Positions 6,154 through 13,383 of a stretch of DNA of 15,076 nucleotides are shown here, piece by piece (positions within the stretch are counted from its first letter, which is position 1; each line of letters opens with the position of its first letter). Under the pieces are notes generated by a model that did not search any database, was not told the DNA's origin, and saw nothing but the letters and a program-made list of their open reading frames with translations. This DNA is from CAZCTO01 sp964501725. Its GTDB lineage: Bacteria; Bacillota; Clostridia; Saccharofermentanales; Saccharofermentanaceae. The stretch lies in NCBI GenBank assembly GCA_964501725.1, contig CAZCTO010000031.1, positions 1-15,076 on the forward strand, in the 5' to 3' direction. Made by a program: the position numbers and the translations under genes.

Positions 6154-6765
6154 ATGAGAATGATGGATGTAGATGATAATCCACTTTCCTCAAGGTGGAT
6201 GAAAAGGTTCGCCGAATTGCCAGATGATATTCAACTTCAACTTAATGAGTTGAAAGGAAAAGACCCAAGAGACTATCAATTTAGGGTAATTAAAAAAACA
6301 AGAGATAAACCGAAGGAAGGTGATGTTTTCCTGGTACGTCCCAGAGAAGGCATATATTTCTATGGACGGGTTCACAAAACAGAGATAGAACATATTGCAA
6401 ATGACACTTTCATTAACGGAAAAAACATGGTGTTCATTTTTGAAAACAAAACAACATCTCTTGACCTGTCAGAATATTCTCCCAATTATGACAAAATTCT
6501 TGTTGGACCTGAAATTGTTGATGATAGTTATTGGAGAAGAGGGTTTTTTTTCACAATCGCTAATATCCCGATAGATGAATATGAAAAGAATCTTGATTAT
6601 GGATTCTACAGTTTTGGAAGAGGGGGCTTTTATAAAGAAGATGGCCGGAAACTTTTACATCAACCGAGATTTATGGGAACATACGGGATTGCTACCATTA
6701 CTGGGATTGCTTACAAAATAGAAAAAGAATTGATAATTAATCCGCAGCTTCTTAATTTTAAATAA
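6154..6765 (+). CDS. Imm26-like immunity protein
   Basis: The product is 203 residues from ATG 6154, which has a perfect AGGAGG six bases upstream. The same frame is open further up to a GTG at 6022 and an ATG at 6043, but these lack ribosome binding sites, so 6154 is preferred. An N-terminal segment of about 50 residues (RWMKRFAELPDDIQ) precedes the Imm26-type domain. That domain starts at PKEGDVFLVRPREGIYFYGRV, passes through a DKILVGPEIVDDSYWRRGFFFTI core and ends with the MGTYGIATITGIA strand. Imm26 proteins are cytoplasmic and neutralise the toxin domains of polymorphic Rhs/WapA-type effectors. No intact toxin gene precedes it here, only the short tail at 5888-6019, so it looks like an orphan immunity gene. 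No terminator or partner gene follows. It could also be a housekeeping protein with an immunity-like fold. Confidence 0.7.
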   Translation: MRMMDVDDNPLSSRWMKRFAELPDDIQLQLNELKGKDPRDYQFRVIKKTRDKPKEGDVFLVRPREGIYFYGRVHKTEIEHIANDTFINGKNMVFIFENKTTSLDLSEYSPNYDKILVGPEIVDDSYWRRGFFFTIANIPIDEYEKNLDYGFYSFGRGGFYKEDGRKLLHQPRFMGTYGIATITGIAYKIEKELIINPQLLNFK

Positions 6766-7378
6766 GTGTTTTCCTGTAATGAATACATAATTCTCCTAGT
6801 TGCCTATAGCTTCGGGGAAAACGGACCTGTAATCGATGTGCTTGCTACCGGCCATCCGTGAACTCTGTATAGCAGTCGTTGCAGTAATGTCAGGGTTGAA
6901 ACAATGGGGCTCTCGTAAATACATGACCGGCTGGTAAGGAACACCTTTTTTATAGATCACGGACGCCTCTCATTCGACCGTAGCCTCCGGCGACTTTCTT
7001 TCTCCCCCTCAATATCCCGCCCCCCCGTCACCACCAGGTTAAGTGATACGACCACCGATCCGACGATGTCTGTGTCCCTACAAACAGAATCAGCATTATT
7101 TATGATCTTCAGAAGCGATATAATAGAATAAATAGTACCTTTTCGAAAAGCCTCACCGGAACCAACGAACCTTGAAAAATAAATATCGTCTATCAACCGC
7201 AGCTCCTTCATCGGGTCCAGTCTGAAAGTCGGATTCAATTCGCCAAGGGTGCCATGAAGGCGGCAAACATCATAGAAACGACCTGCAAGATCGCTTCGAA
7301 ATTCTAAACATTTGCAGTAACTACAATATATGATAATATAATAATAAATTTCCAGAGTTGTTTTAGGGAGGCCTTTAT
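6766..7378. other. Intergenic stretch without a confident gene
   Basis: No ribosome binding site plus start with recognisable protein is seen on either strand. Parts of the minus strand are open with plausible codon use: roughly 6957-7300, including a fragment MKELRLIDDIYFSRF from an ATG at 7211, and roughly 6796-6950 in two frames. No homology is recognised, and the longest open frame would have to start inside the coding region of the next gene. They may be decayed gene pieces. The last 70 bases are AT-rich and hold the probable promoter of the SPFH operon. Confidence 0.5.
7312..7339 (+). promoter_or_regulatory. Possible promoter of the SPFH operon
   Basis: TTGCAG at 7312-7317 is followed after 16 bases by TAATAT (7334-7339), which carries a TG one base upstream (extended -10). 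The AT-rich run makes other -10 choices possible, including TATAAT at 7337-7342 with a 19-base spacer. This is the best promoter-like site before the operon. Confidence 0.4.
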
Positions 7379-7453
7379 ATGGCAGAGTTGCCTTTGATGG
7401 ATTTTGCAAAAAATCCTCCCGCAAATAGCCTGCCTGGAGAATTACTCTTGTAG
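7379..7453 (+). CDS. Possible 24-residue leader peptide upstream of the SPFH gene
   Basis: GGGAGG at 7366-7371 lies seven bases before an ATG that opens a short frame MAELPLMDFAKNPPANSLPG plus ELLL, ending in TAG 7451-7453. It lies between the candidate promoter and the SPFH start, 26 bases before the latter. The ribosome binding site is as good as that of the real gene. No family is recognised, and neither a runs-of-one-amino-acid attenuator pattern nor a signal peptide is visible, so it may be spurious. Confidence 0.3.
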   Translation: MAELPLMDFAKNPPANSLPGELLL

Positions 7454-7479
7454 AATTTCGATAATTAAGGAGGTACGTT

Positions 7480-8610
7480 ATGGCCATAGCAGAAATAATT
7501 AAACACGAAGGTGATAATTCAACCTATATCTGGAAACATCCGTGTGAGGATTTTAATAGCCTGACACAACTCATTGTTCATGAATCACAGGAAGCAATCT
7601 TTTTCATGAACGGTCAGGCACTGGATCTGTTCGGTCCCGGGCGTTATACACTTGAAACACAGAATATACCGGAAATTGGTAAAGTTTTAAACCGTTCTAC
7701 CCGTGATCGGTCCCCGTTTCATTGCGAAGTTTATTTCATCAATAAGGCTGAACACATGTCAATTGAATGGGGAACAGATGGTAAAGTTCAGTATGTTGAT
7801 CCAACATATGGATTTCCTATTTCCATAGGCGCAAACGGCGAAATGAGCCTCCGCGTAGAAGATAGCCGGAAGCTGTTAATAAAGCTGGTTGGAACAGAAA
7901 ACATACTGGGGCAGACAAAACTGGTTTCTTATTTTCGCTCATTTATTAAGACAAGAGTAAAAACATACATTGCTCAAGTTATGAAAGCAAATGCTATCAG
8001 TATATTTGAAGTCGATGAAAATCTGACAGTTTTCTCCGATAATATTCTCAAGCTTTTAGTACCGGATTTCGTCAACTACGGTGTTTCAATCGAACGTTTC
8101 TTTGTTACAAATATTGTTAAGCCTGACGGCGACAGACAGTATGAGAAGTTTAAAGAATTGCATTTTCGTCAGTATGCAGATATTGCCGAAGCAAAACTCC
8201 GGCAACAGACAGACTTGATCTATGCCCAGACTGAAGCAAACAAGGTGGTAATTGATTCTCAGGCTCAGTCAACCAAGCGTACACAGGAAGGCTATACTTA
8301 TGCGCAGGAACGAGGCTTTGATGTTGCTGAAAAAGTAGCTCAAAATGAAGCTGTTGGGCAGTTTACTAACATGGGCGTAGGACTTGGAACAATGGCCGGA
8401 GTGGGTGGTGTCGTTGGATCGGTTGTTGGTGGTGCAGTTAATAATGCAATGAATTCAACGAACGTTTCTGAAACCTCTGCTAAGCCTGTAGATGATATGA
8501 CAGCATTTAAGACTAAGATAGAAAAATTGACCGTCATGAAAGATTCAGGGCTGATTACGGAAGAAGAGTTTAACAGCATGAAAGCAGAGTTGCTTAAAAG
8601 TATTCTGTAA
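7480..8610 (+). CDS. SPFH-domain protein (YdjI/virion-core-protein-like) with C-terminal SHOCT domain
   Basis: 376 residues; AAGGAGG six bases before the ATG fixes the start. Residues about 20-225 form an SPFH (band 7) domain of the YdjI type: ESQEAIFFMNGQALDLFGPGRYTLET near the start, then VQYVDPTYGFPISIGANGEMSLRVED. Residues 215-285 are a charged, Gln/Ala-rich coiled coil (EAKLRQQTDLIYAQTEANK). Residues 290-320 are Gly/Val-rich (GVGLGTMAGVGGVVG) and may lie at a membrane. Residues 343-376 are a SHOCT domain (MKDSGLITEEEFNSMKAELL). SPFH proteins assemble as membrane-associated oligomers; YdjI-type proteins are linked to membrane-stress and phage-shock-like modules. The next gene, a membrane protein, starts 14 bases after the stop, so the two are one operon and may form a complex. 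Function beyond membrane organisation is inferred. Confidence 0.85.
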   Translation: MAIAEIIKHEGDNSTYIWKHPCEDFNSLTQLIVHESQEAIFFMNGQALDLFGPGRYTLETQNIPEIGKVLNRSTRDRSPFHCEVYFINKAEHMSIEWGTDGKVQYVDPTYGFPISIGANGEMSLRVEDSRKLLIKLVGTENILGQTKLVSYFRSFIKTRVKTYIAQVMKANAISIFEVDENLTVFSDNILKLLVPDFVNYGVSIERFFVTNIVKPDGDRQYEKFKELHFRQYADIAEAKLRQQTDLIYAQTEANKVVIDSQAQSTKRTQEGYTYAQERGFDVAEKVAQNEAVGQFTNMGVGLGTMAGVGGVVGSVVGGAVNNAMNSTNVSETSAKPVDDMTAFKTKIEKLTVMKDSGLITEEEFNSMKAELLKSIL

Positions 8611-8624
8611 TGGAGGAAGATGCA

Positions 8625-9326
8625 ATGATGAAGATTTTTAAATTTTATGCCATATGTTGGGCTATTGCGTTAATATTGTTCAACGTGATATGTTTTGTCA
8701 CGCCTGATGAAGTCGCCGGCATTTCAAAGTTCGACGGGGCATTCTGGGTAGGATACATATTTATAACGGTTGCATTTTTGGGTCAACTGGCATGCGCGTT
8801 TATCGCATTTAAGCAAGACAACCTGCAGAAATTCTTTTATAATCTACCGCTTATAACGATAAGCTACTCCGGTCTTATATTAACAATAATTTTGGGTGCT
8901 CTATTTATGGCAATACCGGGTATGCCGAAATGGGTCGGAATAATTGTTTGCTTGCTTGTTCTTGCATTTAATGCCGTTGCAGTGCTTAAGGCAAGTGCTG
9001 CCGCTGGTATTGTTGCAGAAATTGACGAGAAAGTAATCGCACAAAGACAGTTCATTAAACCGCTTGCTGTTGAAGCAGAAAATCTTGTGAATCGTGCGAA
9101 AAGCGATCCTATTAAAGCAGACTGCAAAAAAGTATATGAAGCTGTTAAATATTCCGATCCTGTGAGCAGTGAAGGAATTTCTGTGATCGAAGCAAAAATC
9201 ACTGTAAAAATGGATGAGCTCTCAAAGGCTGTAGATGAAGGAAATGATGAAGCGACAAGAACCGCCTCTGAGGAACTTATTTCACTGATAAAAGAAAGAA
9301 ACAGTAAATGTAAGGCAACGAAGTAA
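8625..9326 (+). CDS. Four-helix membrane protein in operon with the SPFH gene
   Basis: The product is 233 residues from ATG 8625 (MMKIFKFYAICWAIA), chosen because GGAGGA at 8612-8617 lies seven bases upstream. An earlier ATG at 8610 overlaps the SPFH stop as TAATG but has no ribosome binding site. Four hydrophobic segments follow in the first half: FYAICWAIALILFNVICFV, a second at VGYIFITVAFLGQLACAFIAF (trim ends), a third at ISYSGLILTIILGALFM and a fourth at WVGIIVCLLVLAFNAVAVL. The C-terminal ~100 residues are soluble, charged and helical (KCKATK end), probably cytoplasmic. No named domain is recognised with certainty. Tight linkage to the SPFH gene suggests that the SPFH oligomer associates with this protein, perhaps through the helical tail. 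Confidence 0.8.
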   Translation: MMKIFKFYAICWAIALILFNVICFVTPDEVAGISKFDGAFWVGYIFITVAFLGQLACAFIAFKQDNLQKFFYNLPLITISYSGLILTIILGALFMAIPGMPKWVGIIVCLLVLAFNAVAVLKASAAAGIVAEIDEKVIAQRQFIKPLAVEAENLVNRAKSDPIKADCKKVYEAVKYSDPVSSEGISVIEAKITVKMDELSKAVDEGNDEATRTASEELISLIKERNSKCKATK

Positions 9327-9481
9327 GGACGAAAATTAGATTCGCAATCAATCCGAAAACCGCAGAATCGAAAAGCCCCGAAGCCATACAACCACGGGAA
9401 TCGGGAATCATTTCGCCCCGGTAGGGAGAATAAGCGAAAAGTACAAATTTAACTGCAAATATTGCATGGGAAGTGTTTCGT

Positions 9482-9531
9482 CTCCTTGGTATTGTATCGG
9501 TAGAACCATAAACCGATGCGATACCAAGGAG
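9482..9531 (+). promoter_or_regulatory. 20-bp hairpin that sequesters the ribosome binding site of the next gene
   Basis: CTCCTTGGTATTGTATCGGT (9482-9501) and ACCGATGCGATACCAAGGAG (9512-9531) pair over all 20 positions in RNA, with two G-U wobbles, around a 10-base loop. The AAGGAG Shine-Dalgarno of the following gene is the last part of the right arm, seven bases before its ATG. If transcription begins upstream, the site would be hidden, which suggests translational control (structure switch, temperature or protein binding). No T-run follows, so it is not a terminator. As DNA it could instead be a large operator; the two mismatches being wobble-compatible favours the RNA reading. Confidence 0.7.
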
Positions 9532-9538
9532 ATTATAT

Positions 9539-10330
9539 ATGAGAAAAAAACTGAAACTCTTATCAGTATGCTTTACGATCCTGATCATCGGATTTTTGAC
9601 CGGTGCCTGTAAGGCTAATCCTTCCGAACCTGCAGTGCCGACGTTGCCCCCGAACAAATCCGGCAAAGTCGAGATCCGAACGATTTCGACGAGTTTCTCT
9701 TATGCTTTCAATTCGTATCTGATCACCTCCGTCGAAGGAGAGACGGCGGTCGTTGACCCGGCGCTGATGCCGAAGCTCAGCAATCTCGCTCTGGATCCCG
9801 TCATCATATGTTCCACTCATAAGCATGACGACCATAACGATAAAACCTTTACGGATGCTTTCGACTGCGAGAAGATTCTCAGCCAGTCGGTAGACGTGAC
9901 AGTAGGATCTTTCCATGTCTTCACAATTCCCTGCTCGCATGAAGGCGATGCCATACAACCCGAGAGCAAAAATGTAATCATCGTATTCGAAGTCAACGGC
10001 CTTCGAATCGCGCATATGGGCGACGTCGGACAAACCTCGCTAACCGAAGATCAGCTCGAAAAGCTCGGTGAGATCGATATCGCGTTCATGCAATTCCAGA
10101 ACTCTTTCTCCTCGATGACTCTCGAGAATATGAAGGGCTTCACCCTGATCGAGCAGTTAAACCCGAAGATCATCATCCCGACACATTATAAGAAGGAAGC
10201 CATTCCGGTGCTTGAGGAGAAATACGGCGCGATTACGTATTACGACGATCTGTTCGCGATCGGGACGGAAGACTTACCCGCAGATACTCTTAACGTCGTC
10301 ATCATCCGGAACAACAATATTTTCGAATAG
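9539..10330 (+). CDS. Lipoprotein with metallo-beta-lactamase fold (UlaG-like metal-dependent hydrolase)
   Basis: The 263-residue product begins MRKKLKLLSVCFTILIIGFLTGACKA: a signal peptide with lipobox and Cys24, so it is anchored outside the membrane. From residue 45 on it is an MBL-fold hydrolase of the COG2220/UlaG type: NSYLITSVEGETAVVDPA (strands 1-2), the metal motif HKHDDH (His94, His96, Asp98, His99), His134 in PCSHEGD, Asp162 in AHMGD and His216 in IPTHYK. All metal ligands are present, so it should be a working zinc- or manganese-dependent hydrolase; the substrate is not evident. Length is normal for the fold plus an export signal. The surface location is unusual, since most UlaG-like enzymes are cytoplasmic. 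It is monocistronic, between the hairpin upstream and a strong terminator downstream. Confidence 0.85.
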   Translation: MRKKLKLLSVCFTILIIGFLTGACKANPSEPAVPTLPPNKSGKVEIRTISTSFSYAFNSYLITSVEGETAVVDPALMPKLSNLALDPVIICSTHKHDDHNDKTFTDAFDCEKILSQSVDVTVGSFHVFTIPCSHEGDAIQPESKNVIIVFEVNGLRIAHMGDVGQTSLTEDQLEKLGEIDIAFMQFQNSFSSMTLENMKGFTLIEQLNPKIIIPTHYKKEAIPVLEEKYGAITYYDDLFAIGTEDLPADTLNVVIIRNNNIFE

Positions 10331-10372
10331 CAACCTCACCGCCCGATATATTCGGTTGACCAACGAAAGAGG

Positions 10373-10416
10373 CTGCCTCATATGACTTGTAATAAAGTCG
10401 GATGAGGCAGTTTTTT
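10373..10416 (+). terminator. Intrinsic terminator after the MBL-fold lipoprotein gene
   Basis: CTGCCTCAT (10373-10381) pairs perfectly with ATGAGGCAG (10402-10410), with an additional GACTT/AAGTC inner stem around a short loop. Six T residues follow (10411-10416). It lies about 40 bases after the stop codon. Confidence 0.9.
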
Positions 10417-10443
10417 GCATTTTATTGCGGCATCAAATATAAT
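10415..10443 (+). promoter_or_regulatory. Sigma-A-type promoter of the AraC-family gene
   Basis: TTGCAT (10415-10420) and TATAAT (10438-10443) are separated by exactly 17 bases. The -35 box begins within the T-tract of the preceding terminator, so the two elements are packed back to back. The leader to the ATG would be about 25 bases. Confidence 0.75.
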
Positions 10444-10475
10444 ATTTCTATATTTTTCAGTAGTGGCAGGAGTCT

Positions 10476-11378
10476 ATGGATTGTAAGACGATCGGGTTTC
10501 GGATCTATATCGGTTATGTTTTCGACGCGATTGCCATCAAGGTATCCGCGCCCGATATGTTGCCTTCGGTCGAACCGTGCTATCGCATTCTTCTGATGCG
10601 GGAGGGGACGCTGCATATTCGCGTCAACGGCATCGAGCGCATCCTTGTCGGGGCGAATGTCATCTGCCTGAACGATCAGGATGTTCTGGAGATTTTAAAT
10701 AACTACCAGTCGCCGTTGTTTGTCCTTTATCTGTTGCCGACGGTAATCAATCCGCGCCTAACGTATCAGGCCATCAAGAACAACGATATCCGTCCCGAGG
10801 ATCGTCCGGATATGTTCTACTTTATTCCTTTCATTCACGACGCGGATAAGTCTCCGAGGATCTTTGCTTTAAGTACGTCTGATGCGGCGGAGATCGACCG
10901 TCATCTTTCGAGCATAAAAGTTCTTCTGGATACACAGGAGGACGCGAAATGGCCGTGCCGCAGCCGTGCATTCATCCTGTCGATACTTTTTGCGTTGTCA
11001 AGGACGGACGAATCCAAGGAGCCGTTTATCCAAAATGATATACAGTCGAGCACCTTCACTGCGCTGGCGGCGGATGTCATCCATTATCTGCAGACGAATA
11101 TTGACAGGAAGATCACGGTCGAGCAAATCACTGCTTACTTTCATACGAACCGTACGACACTCCTGTCGGAATTCAGAAAAAGCACGGGGCAGTCGATTAA
11201 CCGTTACCTTACCCAACTCCGTATGACGATGGCGGCGGCGCTCTTGCGTGATACGACGCTTTGCATGACGGAGATCTGCGAGCGCACCGGATTCTCTGAT
11301 ATCAGCTATTTCAGCAAGGCCTTCAAGAAAGAGATCCGTTATTCGCCGTCGGAATACCGGCGCTTGAGTGCTTCTTAA
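10476..11378 (+). CDS. AraC-family transcriptional regulator
   Basis: The product is 300 residues from ATG 10476, with CAGGAG close upstream. The N-terminal ~110 residues look like a cupin/AraC_binding sensor fold (PSVEPCYRILLMREGTLHIRVNG, then NVICLNDQDVLEI). The C-terminal ~95 residues carry the two helix-turn-helix units: KITVEQITAYFHTNRTTLLS followed by FRKSTGQSINRYLTQLR, then LCMTEICERTGFSDISYFSK and FKKEIRYSPSEYRR, the classic AraC signature. Both units are complete, so it should bind DNA as a ligand-responsive regulator. Likely targets are its neighbours, the surface MBL hydrolase upstream or the MATE pump downstream, but no paired operator repeats were identified to prove it. Length is typical. 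Confidence 0.92.
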   Translation: MDCKTIGFRIYIGYVFDAIAIKVSAPDMLPSVEPCYRILLMREGTLHIRVNGIERILVGANVICLNDQDVLEILNNYQSPLFVLYLLPTVINPRLTYQAIKNNDIRPEDRPDMFYFIPFIHDADKSPRIFALSTSDAAEIDRHLSSIKVLLDTQEDAKWPCRSRAFILSILFALSRTDESKEPFIQNDIQSSTFTALAADVIHYLQTNIDRKITVEQITAYFHTNRTTLLSEFRKSTGQSINRYLTQLRMTMAAALLRDTTLCMTEICERTGFSDISYFSKAFKKEIRYSPSEYRRLSAS

Positions 11379-11465
11379 TCGGGATACATGATCGTTCCTC
11401 TATCTATTAGGGTGATCCGACGGGGAGCAGATAATTATGAACGCAATTCTTTTTTATAATCAACG

Positions 11466-11556
11466 AAAAGTCCCGAAGCCCTTGTGAAGTGCACCTCCAT
11501 ATATCGAATATTCGTCCAATATTAGGGGTGCACTTCACTGGAGCCACGGGACTTTT
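11466..11556. repeat. 91-base compound inverted repeat (bidirectional terminator or MITE-like)
   Basis: Outer arms AAAAGTCCCG (11466-11475) and CGGGACTTTT (11547-11556) are perfect 10-bp partners. Inner arms GTGAAGTGCACC (11484-11495) and GGTGCACTTCAC (11527-11538) are perfect 12-bp partners, separated from the outer arms by a symmetric 8-by-8 internal loop. The 31-base apex contains CGAATATTCG and a repeated AATATT. A T-run flanks the stem on both strands (ACTTTT), so it could stop transcription from either side, as suits the position after the AraC gene. The nested perfect arms also look like the termini of a very small transposable element. Confidence 0.7.
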
Positions 11557-11559
11557 GCT

Positions 11560-11583
11560 TGGCAGGGGAGACGCGATTCGAAC
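11560..11583 (-). other. Sequence resembling a tRNA 3' end (T-loop, acceptor strand, CCA)
   Basis: On the minus strand the run GTTCGAATCGCGTCTCCC plus CTGCCA has the layout of the last 24 bases of a bacterial tRNA: TTCGAAT T-loop, five-base T-stem strand, seven-base acceptor strand, discriminator base and CCA. The bases upstream (GTTGAATG) do not pair with the T-stem strand, and no D-arm or anticodon arm is found, so it is not a complete tRNA gene. Such fragments are typical of integrase attachment sites left by elements that insert into tRNA genes. Confidence 0.4.
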
Positions 11584-11720
11584 ATTCAACCGGCGGTTCT
11601 GAAGCTTATTAATATCACAATCAGTACATTATAGTTTTTCGTGTTACATTTTTTGCCCTGCCAAGAGAGAGTGGTTAATAATCTATAATTATTTTGTCGC
11701 TTTATGTAAGGCTGTATATG

Positions 11721-11726
11721 TATAAT
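11721..11726 (+). promoter_or_regulatory. Possible -10 box for the MATE gene
   Basis: A consensus TATAAT is preceded by the sequence GTATATG, but no good -35 box lies 16-18 bases upstream (TTGTCG is 21 bases away). It would give a leader of about 85 bases containing the palindrome at 11755-11769. Weak evidence, mainly position. Confidence 0.3.
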
Positions 11727-11754
11727 ATTGAGTTGGCTGATTTTTGATGCAATC

Positions 11755-11769
11755 CAATCAGAATGATTG
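11755..11769. promoter_or_regulatory. Small palindrome CAATCA-GAA-TGATTG upstream of the MATE gene
   Basis: A perfect 6-bp inverted repeat with a 3-base centre lies in the leader region just before the efflux-pump gene. Its size and position fit an operator for a dimeric regulator of a drug-efflux gene, but no such regulator is adjacent apart from the AraC-family gene, which normally binds direct repeats. Tentative. Confidence 0.35.
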
Positions 11770-11817
11770 TATTATTTTATCTTATTGACACATTAGATGA
11801 GGAACAGGTTGAAGTAT

Positions 11818-13182
11818 ATGAGAAAAGGATCGATTGAAAGGAAACTCACTGAGGGTAATGTTGCTAAACTTCTTATACAGTTTGCGCTACCTTTGATGTT
11901 ATCCAATATTATACAAAGCCTTTACAATGTTGCGGATATGTTGATAGTCGGTCATTATTCGGGGACTGCAGCTATTTCAGGGGTGAATATTGGCGGACAG
12001 GTTACGTTTATCCTGACGAATTTTATTATTGGCCTGACGGTTGGCGGTACCGTTATTATTGGTCAGTATCTGGGCTCCGGAGACAGAAAGAGTGTGAAGG
12101 AAACGATCGGTACACTGCTCACATTTCTTTTTGTTGTCGGTATTGCCATTACCGCTATTCTGCTAATGGTTTCAGATGGCATACTCCGGTTAATGCAAAC
12201 ACCGGAAGAGTCCTATCAGCAGGCAAGGGACTACCTTGATATTACAATGTTAGGGACGGTATTTATTTTTGGATATAATGCATTTTCTGCTATTCTGAGA
12301 GCTTTTGGTGATAGCAGGAGACCATTAATTTTCGTATCCATAGCATGCACAATTAATGTCGTTTTGGATCTGTTGCTTGTTGGGGTATATGGCATGGCAG
12401 CAGAGGGTGCAGCGATCGCAACTGTTGTTTCACAGGCTATCAGCATGATTCTTTGCATTATTACCTTGGTTAGAAGTGATTTTATATTTGATTTCAAACT
12501 TAAATCATTTAGAATCATGAAAAAACATTTATTTAAAACGATTCAAGTAGGCATGCCGATCTCAATCCAGAACGTAATTGTGAACTTTTCATTTCTTGTA
12601 CTTACCACCATTGCAAACGGTATGGGTGTAAATGCATCTGCGGCAGTGGGCATTGTCGGCAAATATAACGGTTTTGCAATATTACCGGCAATTGCAGTAG
12701 GCTCTTCAGTTTCCGCAATGGTTGCGCAGAATATGGGTGCAGGAGCAATTGATCGCGCCAAAAAGACATTCTATACCGGATTTGCACTGGCTTTTTCAAT
12801 TACCTGTGTAGTATTTGTTATTACACAGATTTTCGCTGAACAGATCTTATCTGTTTTTGATGACAATCCGGATACGATTTCTGCCGGGGTAGAGTATATC
12901 AGGACTTTTTCAATCGATTACCTGATTGTGCCTGCGACATTCAGTTTGAATGGCTTAGTAACCGGTTCAGGACATACCTTTATAGCATCGATCTGCGGAG
13001 TCCTGTCATCAATCGGTTTTCGTGTCCCGATCGCTGTCTTATTTGGATTGGTTATGCAAAAAGGAATGGCAGGATTGGGCCTTGCAGCGCCTATTGCAAG
13101 CCTGGCTTCAGGTTTGATTCTGCTGGTTTATTTTCTTACAGGAAAATGGAAAAAGAATACGGTTATCAAAACTGACATTTGA
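11818..13182 (+). CDS. MATE-family multidrug/Na+ (H+) antiporter
   Basis: The product is 454 residues from ATG 11818 (MRKGSIERKLTEGN); an in-frame ATG at 11797 adds seven residues but lacks a ribosome binding site. It has two MatE repeats, each of six helices. The first runs from VAKLLIQFALPLMLSNIIQS, with the conserved SLYNVADMLIVGHYSG segment, to about residue 220. The second starts with the mirrored TIQVGMPISIQNVIVNFS and the VGIVGKYNGFAILPAIAVG helix. Length and the paired repeats are normal for MATE exporters, which expel cationic drugs or metabolites in exchange for sodium or protons. The gene stands alone after the compound inverted repeat. The substrate cannot be told from sequence; proximity to the AraC gene hints at regulation but does not prove it. 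Confidence 0.92.
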   Translation: MRKGSIERKLTEGNVAKLLIQFALPLMLSNIIQSLYNVADMLIVGHYSGTAAISGVNIGGQVTFILTNFIIGLTVGGTVIIGQYLGSGDRKSVKETIGTLLTFLFVVGIAITAILLMVSDGILRLMQTPEESYQQARDYLDITMLGTVFIFGYNAFSAILRAFGDSRRPLIFVSIACTINVVLDLLLVGVYGMAAEGAAIATVVSQAISMILCIITLVRSDFIFDFKLKSFRIMKKHLFKTIQVGMPISIQNVIVNFSFLVLTTIANGMGVNASAAVGIVGKYNGFAILPAIAVGSSVSAMVAQNMGAGAIDRAKKTFYTGFALAFSITCVVFVITQIFAEQILSVFDDNPDTISAGVEYIRTFSIDYLIVPATFSLNGLVTGSGHTFIASICGVLSSIGFRVPIAVLFGLVMQKGMAGLGLAAPIASLASGLILLVYFLTGKWKKNTVIKTDI

Positions 13183-13383
13183 TGAGGAACGAGATTGCCA
13201 GGATGCCGGAAAGGCTGAACCTTAAGTAATTAATTATAAAATTGCATTTTTTGAAAAATGGATTTTGCTATACACTCCTAACTAGGACATAGTGTTACGA
13301 TTACTGTTGACTTATCAAGCAAACCAGCAGTTTCACCGGGCGCATAAGAATTATTCAATTCGGGATTTGCAGAGGGAATAGAT

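Noticed and set aside
6957..7487. A 176-codon open frame on the minus strand as a full gene
   Set aside because: Its start would overlap the start of the well-supported SPFH gene, its first third reads through AT-rich promoter sequence as Tyr/Ile runs, and it has no ribosome binding site. Only the later part could be a gene relic.
9482..9540. Intrinsic terminator before the MBL-fold gene
   Set aside because: No T-run follows the stem on the plus strand, and the stem includes the Shine-Dalgarno of the gene.
11560..11650. A complete tRNA gene on the minus strand
   Set aside because: The T-stem does not pair and no D-arm, anticodon arm or 5' acceptor strand is found.
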